From Sordaria brevicollis (taxonomy: Eukaryota > Ascomycota > Sordariomycetes > Sordariales > Sordariaceae), in NCBI GenBank assembly GCA_033439795.1, contig JAUTDP010000007.1, forward strand, positions 2,666,001 through 2,730,000: a stretch of DNA of 64,000 nt, in the 5' to 3' direction. Position numbers and translations under genes: made by a program. The notes beneath the pieces were generated by a model. That model saw nothing but the letters and a program-made list of their open reading frames with translations. It searched no databases and was not told the origin of the DNA. How positions within the stretch are numbered: position 1 is the stretch's first letter; each line of letters starts with the position of its first letter. Shown here piece after piece: positions 1 to 13,639 of the stretch.

Positions 1-2520
1 TACTATTAAAGCCGTAAAAGTATTAGGAAGTAGTAAAAAATTACCTACTAAAATAAAAAGATATATTACGAATATATTACGGTTAAACGTATATTTAAGG
101 ATTTATTATATTTAAATTTATGAGGAATATAACCCCTTTAATTCATTAAACGTTTTAATAAAGGAAAAATATTATAAATAAATAGTACTTTATTATTAGC
201 GTATTAATTAAATAAACGAATTAAATATATTATAGTATAGTATAAATAATAATACGCTAAATAAAGAACTTCGCGCACGTAATTATATATAATAATTCTA
301 TAATATAAGCGGGTATATAAAACCTAAATAATAATAATCGAAAACGAAGATAATTAAACTAATATTAATAATATTAATAAATTATTTAAGAAATTAATGG
401 AATTAATAAACGGTAGAGATATCGAAAAATAGATTTTTTAATACGAATGTATTTTCTATACCATTCGCTTTATCTTCCTAAATTTATTTTTAATAATTAA
501 CCCGCGTTTAACCCGATAAATAAATAACGCTGCGTATAATTTTCCTAATATCTTTACTATATTATTGAACTGCGAAAATAATATACGATTAAAATTAACT
601 TTATTAAACGATAAGGAGATAGAAATCGATATAATAGGAAATATACGAATATTCGAAACCTATTTACGACCGACCGTCGTAAGTAAATTAAAAAAAACGG
701 CTATATAATAGAAATATTATTTAATATATAAAAACCCGGGTACGGGTAATATATTACCGCTTTATTTTAGAATTATATGAAATACGTTTCGCCGTTTACT
801 AATTAAAATTTATAAAAAGGATTACAATATTGATAATATAATAATATTTAATCCGGGCAAAATCGATTATAATACGTAAATTACTTTTATAAATAAATAA
901 ATACTTTTCCTAATCTACTTCTATATATTTTACTATTTCCTAACTTATACGATATAACGTTATATTTTAATAATAATTAGTAATATTAGTGCAAATTATA
1001 TTTTAATATAATAAAGTCCATTATTAAAAACGGCGTTATAAATATATTATTATTTATTACCTATTTCTACTTCCGTCCTTAATATTATAATTTTATAGTA
1101 AATTAAAAAGTATAAGCTTATTTTATATTTGTCCCGCTATTAAAAGGGTTTTTAAGTATTCTTAATAGTAAAGTTTAATATAATAATTAAATTTAATAAT
1201 TATAATATTTAAAATTAGCGCCAACGTAATAATTTAATAATATCGAATTATAAAGACGGCCCGGACATTATAAAGAAATTATAATATATATATTTCGGTT
1301 AGTAAAATATAATTTATAATTTAATATATTATATACCCCCGGGAATTAAATATACTATTTAAATATATATATATAGATACGCTATTAAAATATAATATTA
1401 TTAAATTTTACGATTATTTATCCGCTATTTATATTTAAATATTTAGTAGAAGAAATTATAATATTTAAAATATTTATCTTTTATATTATTTATTAATATA
1501 AAAAGTCTCTTCTCAAATTATTTTTACCTATTATTAATTAATAAACTTATCGAATATAAAATTTATAATCCTATTATATAAATACGCTATCGAATAAATT
1601 TATAATAAAAAGGCAGCCTCCTATCGAAATTTAATATTTATAATATTATTATTATAAATTAATCCCTTATTCTTCTACCGCTATATAAATATATTTATTA
1701 CTGCTATATTAAATTTTATATAAATTATTATTTAAATTACTGGATAGTATTAATATAAACTATATATAATATAGAACCCTAAAGTGCTATACTTTCAATA
1801 TTAATAATTATATTCGTTACGATAATAATAATAATAGTAACGAAATTCGTTATATCGATTATATTTTCGTTTATAAAATAATACGCAATAACGAAATCGA
1901 GAATTGTATTTTTTTAATCCTAATTAAAATTATTATTAATATGAAAGTAATTCTCCCTACCCTCGTTCTATACCCAATTTATAATACCGGTGAAGTAATA
2001 ATTATTAATTTACTTATTATATTTATAAGTAAGATATATATTGTCGATATCTTTAATATTTATCGCCGTAATAAGCCCGACTACTAAGCTAATTAGGTAT
2101 AAGTATTTTAAAATTTAATTTATATATAATAAAGGAATTGGCTATATAGTATTTTATAATTATATATACCGTATAATAAATCCTATTTAATTCCCCTTTA
2201 TAATACGAATTATTTCCAATATAATAATTATTATACTAATATATAACGTATTAATAATAAATAATTTAATTATATATATAATTACGATTATTAAATCTAC
2301 CGGCTCTATTAATCCAAATTATCTTAATATATTCCAATTAAAATCTTTATTTATTAAGCTATCGTATATTATAATATATATTATTTAATTACGCTTATTA
2401 AATTAATTCGGATAGTAATTCCCTCTTATTATTATTTAAATATAGTATTATACGTATTGTATTAATTAAATAATCCTAGGCGTTAATACTATATTAATTA
2501 TAATAAGCCTGGAGCGTAAC
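1..2520. repeat. AT-rich RIP-type island, unidentified relic
   Basis: The segment is extremely rich in A and T, dominated by TpA steps, with stops in every frame and no ORF of useful size. This is the look of repeat-induced point mutation acting on an old repeat in an ascomycete. Scattered CG-containing words remain (for example around 650-690 and 740-790), and a plus-strand stretch near 560-900 reads as broken protein-like sequence, but I could not assign it to a reverse transcriptase, transposase or any other family. The left end lies outside the window. That this was a transposable element is inference from the base composition. Confidence 0.7.
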
Positions 2521-5500
2521 CCTGGAAATTATAATACCCCCGAATTTAAAGCCGGCCGCGGCGGGCTACGAACGGGTACGTAATATAGCCGGTACTAATT
2601 TATAATAGCCTGAGCGCCGCAGCGGGTTAATCGGCTAAGTATTTAAGCGCCGCATTCGGTATAGAATTGGGTTAGCCTGGCCTGTACGCAATTAAACCCG
2701 AACCCTAAACCTATAATTTATAATATAGTACCCGGCCGCCGGCGATTTTAACTGGCGACCGCTATAAGTAATTCCTTCCCCCCCCGAGTATCGCGACTTC
2801 CTTCCTAGTTATAGTCCCCCTTAGATTATTATACGCTAACCCCCCTAGCCCGAATATAAGAGCAAACCTTATAATTTTTTCCTAAAAAACCGTTGTACGC
2901 TTTTAACCGTGGAATTACTATTCTTTTTAGGAAACCGCTCCTGCTTAGGAACCGCCAGGCAACTGCCCTACAACCGAAAGATCCGTGGAGGGTACCCCAG
3001 CTAAGGAAACCACGATGCCGTTGTTCGTGGATCATTGGAGAAGCAGGAGCTACGTTCGGACTCTGTGTATTCATCTCTAGAGCAACATAACTCTCTTTTG
3101 CAGGTATGTATCCATTCCCTCACTGTTGGTAGTACGAAGTTTTATACCGTAAGCTTCCATTTTGAGGGCCTTAAGATTCATCTTGAGAACATGGATTTGC
3201 AGACATTGTGTTGTTGTTGCAACATACGGTAGCGAGGTATCAACAAGTGTCTTGACAAAGAAGGAAATTTGGACTCCTTGTTCCAGTTCTAGAGCAAACA
3301 ACGACACTGAACAAAGTGAGAAAAACAATAGTCGACACTACTTGAACCTTCAAGATACGAATACTTGCAGCGGAGTGTAGAAGTACCTAGAGGTACCTCT
3401 ATCTGCACAATTGGTTTGCAACTGTCGTCTCCGTGTTTCTAGGTGTCTTCGTCAACAGATAAGAGTACCTACACAGGAAAGTACTTAGAGGTAGATGTAA
3501 ACATCATCTTGCTCCAAGTGCACTCTTGGAAAACCTTCAAGCAGGAGGCTGTCTAAATACTCGCCTCATACTTGTGGGGAGAAGCATTACATGGTAGTAG
3601 GTGATCACTCTCTGACTAGGACGATTACTGTTCTTGAGCATACAGGTACACAAAACTAAAGTTGACCGTCTCAAGCCGTGAGTTCAATCATAAGCCCAAA
3701 CAGGGAACACCAAAGTCCAGTCTCCGTCGGGATAGCCACTCTCTACCACAGGTCCCCAAGAGGAAAACTGTGCCTGTAGAAAGAACAAGAGGGAACGGAA
3801 GGGAACAATATCGAAACCAGGCAATGAGCAACAAGAGCAGCGTACGAGACTCAAAGAGCAAAGACGTGGACGAAGCGTGCAAGAACAGTATCATGAACCA
3901 AACAGGATATTTTACCAACCAAGACTTTGTGAGGTGAGTGGTATATGTCCCTCAGCATTCTACAGCCTCGAGCTGCCGATATCCCAAGGAGCCCTTGTTC
4001 TTCAATCTCTATCCGTTGTAGGCCCAGCTACCTACTACCTAGTTCTGCTTGCAAGAAATGTTTCGATTGCTTCATTTGTGAACATGCATACCAAGTACCC
4101 GTACTCCAACCACCAAGTCCATCTCGATACATTACCAGGAAACATGCCTCTTCTCTGCTCTCTAGACTTTGCGCACTTCATCGGTTAGTACCCGAATTTG
4201 TACAACTTTCAACTTCTCCCCCGCACTCTCCCCCGGATTCTTACACAACCTAAACAAGTAAGATCGGTAAGGGACCGGAAACGCAGGAAGCCCATCCGGC
4301 AGGTAGAGGTAGGTACCATACCCGAGTTCGTATCCGCAACAGAATGCATGCCGTCGTTGTCCTGGACCCAGTAGTTTTGTTTCAGGGCCAACTGTGTTCA
4401 ACTACCTGGCTACGCTACTGAGTTGTACATACGTAGCGTACGTATGGGATATTAGATTGCTCTGCTGGCCATGATCTGGTTACCCCTTACGTTTTGTTGG
4501 CTTTGATTTCTTGCTTTTGAGGTTTCCTTCCAATCCGTCCTTGATCACGGACGGACGGATACCGGGTTCCGGGGCTACACCCTTTAGCATCTGAGTCGAT
4601 CTCTCCAAGACAGTATTAGATGGAAGACATACCCAGCTCAGCTCAAGACTGTAAGTACATAGCCGAAAAAGGAGAACGAAGCGAGCAGAAAGAAAGTTGG
4701 CCTTTGCGAGGAAGAAGTCTACCTACGTAGTCCACCGGTTCATACACGTACACTTGTACGCTGAAGGGAGTGGTTGCTAAGTGATCTACGTAGGGTAAGA
4801 CACTGGCCCGTCAAACTGCATATTAGCAACGATGAGATCTTGGAGGAGGCCCTGATCTATGCATCAGTGGCTTTGGTTACTCGAAAACGAAACCTCATCT
4901 GGACCACATCACCAACTGATTGGAAGTAATAGCTATTGGCACTGTAGCTTCTGGTCTGGTGCCATGATAGGAATGGAGGCAGACAATCCGTTAACGATAT
5001 CGGCCCGCCGGTAACAGGGTTTGGTTCTCAAGTAGAAAAGAAATATGATAGAGATATCAGCATGCAAGTGACATCAAGGGTTTCAATATTCAGGGCACCA
5101 GTCAATTCCAAGAGGATTGTCTTGTAGACCTTGCGAGCTCGGTGCTTGGCGGTTCTGCCCTCCTACCCATGTGTGAGCTGCAACTTGCTGGTCGTCCTGT
5201 TTGCCTAAGGTGGCTTTTCCATGCGAGCGTCTAGGGTATTTCTTTTTCTGATTCAGACGTTGTACAACACATCTGTAGATCGTTCGAGGGGTAAATGTCA
5301 GCAAGAGGCATAAAAAGCAAAGAGTGCATGATTGTTCTTGCGAGATCAGAAAGGGGTGTTTCTCTTCTCTCGCCCCTCATGCAGCGCACTTAACCGACGG
5401 GTGACGATGTTTGGAGTGGTTCAGAGAAACTTTCTCACGGAACCACCCCACCAGGCTCAACGCTGAAGGAAAGGGAATGGGGAGGCTGAGAAGCGGTTGA

Positions 5501-8500
5501 ATGAATGTCTTCGACTCCTCTTCCGCACCAACTAATCAAACGGCGTTGCTTACTGATGACAGTTGACACTGGTGAGTAAAGGTACCTGGATTACTAACCA
5601 GTCAAGGACTGTATCCGGTCCTCAAAGAGGATACCGTCCAGGGTCCTCTTAACATGACGCTTACAAGAGCATTGAGGGCAAAGATATTTTCCATACCCGG
5701 GCCCTTTCGAGTGTCAAAATCGTTTTGTCCTGCGAGACCGTCAGCGGTGTGATAATGGCTTGCACCGGCCATCGATTCCCTCATCGTGTTTTACAGGCGT
5801 TGTCCATTTTTCTCCAAGATCTAGGAAGCAGCTATCCGCCAACAGAGACGCAGTAAGTTTGCGGGTGGTCTGGTGAGCGGTTGGATCGAAGGCCTCAGTC
5901 CCGGGATGTGTAGCCCCAGACAGAGTTGATAACCGGGCTTCTGGGGACCAAATGCTACTCTTTGGCGAAACGGGTAAGGCGTGTTATGTTGTAGGGCGAA
6001 AAGCATGCTACCGACCTGTGTGGCGTGTAATAGTCAGTTTGGGTACGAACGTAGTGTAGTACGGACAACTAAAGGCGAGGATTGGGTGGGTACCACTGCC
6101 TCTAGCTGAGATGGGAATGTAATTGTCCATAGTACTACAAGCGTCATGGCTCAGCCATCGGCTACATTCATGAAGGGGTTCCAATTCGAAAACATCGGGA
6201 CCGAATTCGTCTGTGCAACAACTTCCGTACGTACAGAAGGTTACCGAGAAAATTGGCATACCTTTTGCTCCTTAGCTCTCGGTTTTGGAAGCCGAGAAAA
6301 CAGACCTGTCCCTTAATCATTAATGACAGACAGACACACGACTCACTGAATGAAGACGGGCCGAGCCTCACTACCCGCCCGCCCGCCGCAGCTGATCTCC
6401 AGCGGGAGCTTTCTTCAATAGACTAAGACAGCATACAGCTCTGTAGTGTGGAAATTGACGAGTACTGTATTGATCGTGAGTCCACCACATGACTGAGACG
6501 ACGGAAGAATTACCTATGCGGTTTCCCACGTAGGCCCTCGCGCGACAAGACATGGAGGAACCCGAACGCGAACGTGTCGGAAATTCCGGCGTTGCGAGAG
6601 CCGAAGACTTGCGGCATGATTGCTATAGTAATTCCGGTTGAGTCCCCGAGACGCCAGTAAATGTAAGTTGGAGGTCCTCCCAAGTCCAGGCCGGCCGGCA
6701 ATGACCCGGACAGAGTGGACTAGTTGGACACATACCTCTACCTGGCGACTTTGCGTACCTACAACTAGCGTAGCTAGTGATGGTGATATCGTGACTAGTG
6801 ACTAGTGACGGTGATAGAGACTGCCCGATCAAAAGCTGATGTGAAAGAGGGGCGCAAAAATTCAAGAGCCCGGCCGGGCACCGTGCGACGACAAGACCTG
6901 AACGGAAGACAGAGAGCAGGCATCTTGAGATGTTGCTGTGCTGTACTGCATCGATGAAGAATAAGATGGATCTAATCGGCTTTTGTGACCGGTCAAGGAC
7001 CAGGAGATGCTAAAGTATTGTAAGGAACTTGAACTTCAAGGTGAATACGAGCTCCGCCGAATAGATGGTATATAAAGTACTTACCTCTAGTAAACCTCAA
7101 GACAGTTCCATCAATGCGGTTGGTAGGAGGTCGTATGTCCGTAGGAAGAGGTGCATCCCTCATTCACACTGCACGAGATAGATTACAAAAAGAAAAGGGT
7201 TACTCTTTGTGAGTGGTCTTTAGTGGAGCCACGGTGATCGTCACTGCCTGCAGATGTTAAAAGAACCCCTCACGGCCAATTGGTAAGAAAGGCTTCGTAA
7301 ATGTGGGTCATCGTAACACCATGGTAATGATACGTAACGAATCTCAAACGTCATAGTACCTGTATTTATTCTGTTATTGATGACAGCCGTTTGTACAGTG
7401 TAGAGTAAGAATCACTCAACGTTAGTTTTCCGAACGGTTTTCGATTTCGTTGTAACCTCGCCCTGAACTGCGCAGGGAAAGCACAGTTATTGATCCTACA
7501 GCCTTTGAAGCCCGGTACGGCGGAATAGTGAAAACGATGGTGCTGTCTTGTGTATCCTCGTGGAAGGATTCAACGCAACTCAGTGCCTGACAAGCAACGG
7601 AAGAACTAAACCTTGTGTAACAACATTCCCTACCTCACATCCAGCAATCTAGCTACTCGCTTTGCTTCTTCGTAGTGCTACATCCCATCGTGGGTTATAC
7701 AAAGCCCCTGGCAACCGTACCCGGTCGAAAAGCTACAGGGGATGCATATGTTTGTGTGACCATCCTTTCTGAAACCGAGTTGTTCCAAATTTAAGGTATG
7801 CTCGTGGCAGTGAGCAAAGGGAAGATAATTGTATAAGAGGGGAGAAACTGAGGGGAACCCACGAGAAATTGTGGGAGACAGACGTCGTTATTTCCTTCTC
7901 CCCACCATCCCACCACGTCACTTTACAAAAGGAACAAATTCACACAAGTGGACGAGTTTAGGAGGATTCGAAAGCGTAGTTATTTCCCCATACGGCTTGC
8001 CTTGCAGTGGCCTGGACTTAGTTTCCTCTAACACAGCATCTAATTATATACCTCTGCGGACCATTAGCTTAACACTAGCAGCTTTGTCATAGCCCGGGGA
8101 CCCATTTGTGTTGAGACGGGCTTAAGTACGGCGAACAGCTGCCATATTGATCCCCGAGGTTCCCTTAACTCCCATATATCGCCCTTCACATTTGAAAAGA
8201 GAGAGGTAAAAGTTCGTATAAACTGTGTTGAATGCGCGCTTTGCAACACTGTAGGCGAAAACGCGGTGGATTGCCGGGCGTAAGGGAGCTCTTACCCGTT
8301 TCCACTCTTGTATACTTGAATGCAACCAAACCCAAACGTAAGTACCTTGGCGTATGCAGGCTCACTGTGCTGCACATCTGCAGACGCCCTTCTGCGTGTC
8401 ACTAACCCCTGAGGCCCAATCCGCTGGTTATCAATCATTCTCGGTACCGCTGCGGGTGATCGTCCCGTCAAGGTCCTATCAAAGTGCTGCTTGAGGTTCT

Positions 8501-9005
8501 GAGCTTTGCTTGATCGGATCTCTTGAAAATCTCGAGAGACGACCCCCCCCCCCCCCCCCCAAAAAAAAAAAAAAAACTCGTTGCCGCCAAGCAGAATCCA
8601 AACGTGGCATTATGAAACGCGTCCGTTGGGTCAATTGAAGGTCTGGATGGAAAACCAAAATTGCTTGACTGCTGTATTCTCTAACCATGCATGTGAGCTG
8701 CATAACAGTGACAACTGTAATGATACCCCAATCTGCTCGTCCGGGGTACCTTCTTGGCGTTTACCCCCAAGGAATAACGCTCGCCCAAGATGCTAAAGGT
8801 AGTGATGCAGATTACTGCGCAAGACCCCTAATCCACAGCCCAAGAGATAGTGGGAAAATGTAATGATTAGTGTCTAAAAACACCATGGCCGATATACCTT
8901 GCGCCCGTAGACCGACATGCTTTTTTTGAATTGCAGAAATGACAAAGGAAATGTGTCCATTGGGTCCCCTGTGATCGCATACCTTTCCTTCGAAACCACC
9001 GTAAC
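2521..9005. other. Long intergenic stretch without supported gene
   Basis: From 2521 to about 2880 the sequence is a GC-richer fringe of the AT-rich island, with C-runs and GC-palindromic words. From 2880 to 9005 composition is normal, but only short ORFs occur, overlapping on both strands and lacking recognisable motifs or a splice pattern. The best-looking one (3662-3937, +) is polar and low in complexity and not recognisable. A C18/A16 homopolymer pair lies at 8543-8576. The 9-mer TACCTCTAG occurs at 7082 and, inverted, at 3387. Confidence 0.6.
8543..8576. repeat. Homopolymer pair C18-A16
   Basis: Eighteen C residues are followed directly by sixteen A residues. It is a simple low-complexity tract in intergenic DNA, and its length may be unreliable because long homopolymers are error-prone in sequencing. 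Confidence 0.9.
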
Positions 9006-10397
9006 TCAGTTGGGCTGGCGGCGGAGGGGAAAGTAGTATGCAGGCATGGGCTCCAGATGCCAGTGCTTAATGCCCTTCTTCTTGAAAGCCTCATCCCATT
9101 CTTGAGAAAGTTCCTTGGGAATCGGCCACCCGAGCTCGGTGCTTCGAAGGCGCATTCGAACTAGATGACGCTTGGTAGATGCATCCTCCCCGTTCACAAA
9201 GCCTTCCCGACGATGCAGAACAGCCAGATTGTTGATGAAATGGATGTCGCCGGCCTTGGTTTGAATCTCCATCTGAGACGCCTTCGCAATGGCCTCAATG
9301 GCATCCAAGGCCTCCACTTGGCGGGCAGTCAAGGATGGCAGATGTTGGGGACGGGGATGAGCTTGATTCCCGAGAAGAGCCGCTCGGCCAAAGTTCATGA
9401 TGAGCTTTGAGTCCTGGTAAAAGATCACCGGACGGCACTGAAAGCGGGGCCTGAGGAGGTCACGTTAGATGGAGCCTCAATAACATGAGATCGGCCGACG
9501 TGGTGGTGGTCACTTACATGGAGAAGGGCCAATCGCTGCGCGCCAAAGTTCGAATTAATTCAGGTCGAGTGGCAGCCAAGACATTGTAGATAGTGTACGC
9601 GGAAGCAATGATACACTTGCCCCCAGTTGCGGCTGTGCTTCTTGTCAACCAGCTAACAATATCGCCGGCCTCCTCATTATGGAAAGTCTGTTACGAAGGG
9701 TTAGTCACACTCGACGTAATATCTACCACATTTGCGTTGTTGACTCACTATAGACTTATTTGAGTGACGATGGTGTTCAGCAGCCTGCTTAGTGCTGTTA
9801 TCCGCAACAATGTGCACTACCCAAAATGTTAGCATCATGGCATGATAGATGCACCACAAGGTTGATCTCACCAAGCATGTTACCGCGCTTGTCCTGACGG
9901 CCGCGTTGTTCCGCGATGTACGACTGGAGGCCCAAGTAGGCCAAGGTCAGGTCCTCAACAGAGAAAGCTGCGCGATCAAGACCCCGAATCAAGCCAAAGC
10001 CCTTTCCAAAATGGACATCCTCTCCGAGTGCTCTGAGCTTCGAGCTGAGCGTGGGCAGCTGGAAGGTTTCCGGCTGGACGAGATAGCCATCTTGGTCAAG
10101 AGCTACCCGCCTGTCAGTGTCATAACCAAAGAACATATGCGGATCACACCTACATTTGTATTCAGCAATAGCCTGCTTGACTTCGACCAAATCAGTCTCA
10201 GTCAAACGCAAGATGTACTTGGACTCGTCGGTAAAATCAGCTCCAGTCCAAGCCAGCTTGGACCGCAGCTCAGATGGAAAGCCGCTAGGAAAAGCTGGGG
10301 CCTCAGCATTGGCTGCGGCGGCAAAGGGGAAACCGTTATTGCCCACGATTGGAGCAATAGCCGCGGTGACAACGGGCCCAGAGTTCAGTGAAGACAT
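9006..10397 (-). CDS. TauD/TfdA-like Fe(II)/2-oxoglutarate dioxygenase
   Basis: Five exons: 10397-10154, 10102-9872, 9816-9749, 9687-9518 and 9450-9006, giving 385 residues. Introns are 51, 55, 61 and 67 bp, all GT-AG, and the joins restore the family's conserved text (ending one exon in GNML and starting the next with VHIVAD, then SIT-FHNEEAGD, then FSM-PRFQCRP). The likely metal ligands are H184 and E186 in FHNEEAGD and the distal H333 in KRHLVRMRLR. These enzymes oxidise small substrates with O2 and 2-oxoglutarate; the bacterial name-giver releases sulfite from taurine. The substrate here is unknown, because fungal members of this family are diverse. No transporter or regulator lies beside it, so context does not help. 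The start is chosen at MSSLNS; an in-frame upstream ATG at 10496 lies inside a probable leader intron. Confidence 0.88.
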
Positions 10398-10437
10398 GGT
10401 GCAGATAATCGTCTGATAGGGCGTCGTTCGTATGTAG

Positions 10438-10500
10438 CTGCGTCGTGATTTTTTAGCTTCAGGGATGCCCCTTGCATACATCCCAATGAATGACACTCAC
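10438..10500 (-). other. Possible 5' leader intron of the dioxygenase gene
   Basis: On the minus strand a strong donor (GAG followed by GTGAGTG) at 10500 pairs with an acceptor ending ACGCAG at 10438, 63 bp apart, with a CTAAA-like branch word before it. It sits about 40 bp upstream of the chosen start codon. Removing it does not join an upstream coding frame to the MSSLNS frame, so it would be a 5'-UTR intron. This is a signal-based prediction only. Confidence 0.35.
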
Positions 10501-13342
10501 CTCAGTGAGCAACCAGTTATAGCAGTGAAACAGCACGAAAGGTTGCGGCTCAAATGGTACCAAGGCAGGAGAACGGCTTTCAGGTGGTAAGCTGGCGAAT
10601 GCTGCGTTGTTGTATATTTGAACGTGAGGAGAAAATCGGGCTGTCAACAGATCTTGAAAAGCTGGAACAGTCACTTCAAGTCGGAGATGTGTAGTCGGTT
10701 GGTTGACAAAATCACAAACAAAAGACCGAGGAGATGCCGGGCCTTTTATCAATGTCCAGATCAACTTGGAATACGTGACACAGGGTCAGCTCCAGGTCAA
10801 ACTTGAAGTCGTCTTGCCAGGTCAACGGAAGGAAGAGGACCCCGCCTCGACTCGGTCGACCGCACTAGCGTTTAGGACCTCGACGGGAGGATGCTCGGAA
10901 GTCGAATACGGAAAGAGACACGAGTCTATTCTCATGGCTTCCGTAGACAATGGTGCAGGTACGGATGGTACCGTCGATCAACGCGATGGTTCTTCCCGAC
11001 AGTGTGCTGTGAACCAAAAGGATAATTGCAGGTCGGTGAAGCTGTCAAAGTTTAGTTCATGCCACAAGCACAGTATAAGAGTTGGTGTCAAAATCAACCT
11101 TGACCAAAATAGAGACAGCAGTGGGTGGATCTTTGAGCCACCGCTAAGAGGAGAAAGAGAAAGAACTGAACTCGCTGACAGGGGTAAGGGTGTGCCCTAT
11201 AAGGTGTATGGTTTCTCATGCAAGAGGGGCGTGTAAGGTACCGACTGAACAAGTTGATGTCAGTGGACTGGGCATGCGTGGTCGATGAGGTAACCCAAGA
11301 GAGGTAGATAGTACTCTAGAACGAAGAGCCTGGACATGGGAGAAGCCTGATTGTAACTTCTTGTTTCGAAAGCCTAGAACGGGACGCGAATACGCCTGTG
11401 GAAATCCCAGAGCCATGGTTGGGGACGTTGCGAGACGACGGGGAAAGCCCTACGGGTTGAGGTCGGAAGTGGCGTTCCATCCCCGGACCGGGCAATCATA
11501 GGACATGGCCGGTGGTGACATGGCACCTGTCCAGCATCCGCGGTAGCGGAAATGGCCAAGCTCAGCTGGAAAAAGAAGGCAGGACTGGGATGGATCGGAT
11601 GGGTTTGAGGTTTGCTGTGGCTGCAGCAGGCACCCCCAGAAGTTGAAAGAAATACCATGACGAATAATACATGCATCTTGACAAGGTGACTGGAACCGTC
11701 AAGGCTACCTATAGTGTAACCCGTGACCGGGGCCGCGCAGGAATCGGCCATGTCGGGTCTTGGCCTGGGCAACAATGATACAGGAATAGCCGGTATAGAC
11801 GGGGCCGGGTGTCATGTCCTAATGCAATAAACTAGCGTTGGGGTATGCGAGAACAGGCATCTTGAAGGTGATCCATACATCAAACACTGCTAGGAAGAGT
11901 TCGACGGGGACCGGATGAGAGTTCCCACTTGCGAACTATGCCCACCTTAGACAATTTGACGATGGGCAAGCCGGAAGCAGAACTTCATATCCAGAACCGG
12001 AGCAAATTGTGACAGACCGTCGAAAAGAGCCGAGAACGAATTCGACCAGCAAGCAGGATACACGACAGCCGCATCTCTGCGGCCGTTGCGCTAGCTCAAA
12101 CGACAACCTGAGCACACAACTACACGGTGCACACTTGCTGCCGTGATTCGATCCCAGAGGCTTGCCACATCGCCAAACTTGAAGCAAGAGACACCCAGCT
12201 GGGTGCAGATTAACGGTCGGTGAGAAATAAATGCAAGGGAAGAAGACGAAAACTGAGATTCCCGACAACATGTCGAACCTGTCGATCTGACTCGGCGTCA
12301 GTCCCGAAGGAGGGACAGAAAGTGAAGGGACCTTGGAGGAGACTTGGTGAACATTGCGGTCCAAGCAGCCCAAACCCTCCCGCTATGCTGTGTAACTTGA
12401 GTGACCCGAAATACAACTGAGTGAAACTGAACAAACCTTGTCCAAAACCGAAACAGACGAAGATGGTTGAAGGAAAAGCTCAAGGAAAGGTTACACATAT
12501 GAGGATGATGCCCCAGACGATGTCAATGCCCCAGCTTGGGGCTGTCCGGTGGATGGGGCTCAGGCTAGGCTGGCTGTGACCAAGTAGACTGAGGACGATG
12601 GCCGAGAAAGGAAGTTGGAAAAACAATCTGAAAAGAACGATGATTCGTATCATACCAGTATCGTACAGAAACGCTGTGCATGTGTTGGCGTGTGACTGCT
12701 TGTTTGAGATGAGCAGCAGCTGGTCTCGACGTAACTTGGCGTACCATGGCGCCTGTCTTGTCAACCTGCGCCGATTGATGACCAAACCGGACGTCATTGC
12801 ATTGAGGATACTGAAAATACACGTCGCTGTTGGCATTCACTTCCGTGAGTGTGGAGGCGGCTTAGTTCAAGATGTCCACACGAGAGCTTCCCGAGGCCAA
12901 CAAACACACAGTATAGGTGAGAGAATAGTAAGTGAGTGGTTGGTCTTCACGACCGACCGAGTGACGGCTAGGCCTGAGCGGTTAACAAAAGGTGCGCTCA
13001 CAGATCAACGGGACGGGGACCCGATACTGAAAGACAGCCGATAATATGGGAAGCGCCTCATTGCTCGTGTGGTTGCTGAGTAGGTACGTAGTCGGCAACG
13101 AACGACGGATAAGGGAAGAGACGAGTTGGGTGCCCTGTCCGAACAGTGCCTGGCTGATCGTGTAGCTTGAGTGCCATGGAGGCAGGTAGGTTGATCTCCA
13201 TCGCGGGAACGGTCAAGGTGGCTTTCGTTAAAGATGTTAAAACTTCTCGGGTTAGCAGCTCGCCATGTGCAGGCAGCCTGGGAACAGGAGGAAACGACGA
13301 GTGTCTAATGTGGGTGCCCATCTTGCTACCTAGCCCGATCTG
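10501..13342. other. Intergenic, no supported gene
   Basis: Both strands carry overlapping ORFs of 60-180 codons (for example 10703-11236 + and 11936-12373 -), but none shows a recognisable domain, convincing splice signals or a start context that stands out. The segment runs up to the left inverted repeat of the RIP-degraded element. I see nothing else in it. Confidence 0.55.
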
Positions 13343-13398
13343 CTGTGTGTTGAAATCGAGGTGTCAGTCCCCACTTTGTACGGGCACCCCCCTTTATA
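13343..13398 (+). repeat. Left terminal inverted repeat
   Basis: 56 bp repeated in inverted orientation at 17713-17768. The only difference is at 13379, where this copy has T (TA) and the other arm read inward has C (CA). A CA-to-TA change is the typical RIP step. The arm itself has kept normal GC content. Confidence 0.93.
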
Positions 13399-13639
13399 GA
13401 CATATACGTAAAATCTGTTCATACGTAATAACCCCAAACCTTTAAACTCCTATATTATTACCAAATTTGAGGGTATTTACATTCTAATTATTACTCTAAA
13501 CTCGTATAGATACTCCGCGTCGTTTAAAATCAATATTGAAAGATCCTAATCAATCTACTAATTTATTTAAAATCTACTTTATATTTAGTACCGCTACCCC
13601 CGCTCCCGCTATACCTCCTAAAAAATGCACTACTAATAA

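Noticed and set aside
10103..10153. Reading the first dioxygenase intron as coding (the ORF is open)
   Set aside because: Taking 51 bp out with the GTAGGT donor and GGGTAG acceptor gives EYKSLDQDGYLV, which fits the family far better than the extra 17 residues.
10459..10764. 101-codon minus-strand ORF upstream of the dioxygenase as an extra first exon
   Set aside because: Splicing at the GTGAGTG donor to the nearest acceptor puts it out of frame with the conserved dioxygenase start, so it is at best leader sequence.
12140..12160. GATTCGATCCC-like word as a tRNA T-loop
   Set aside because: No matching acceptor stem or A-box at the required distance; similar words elsewhere also failed.
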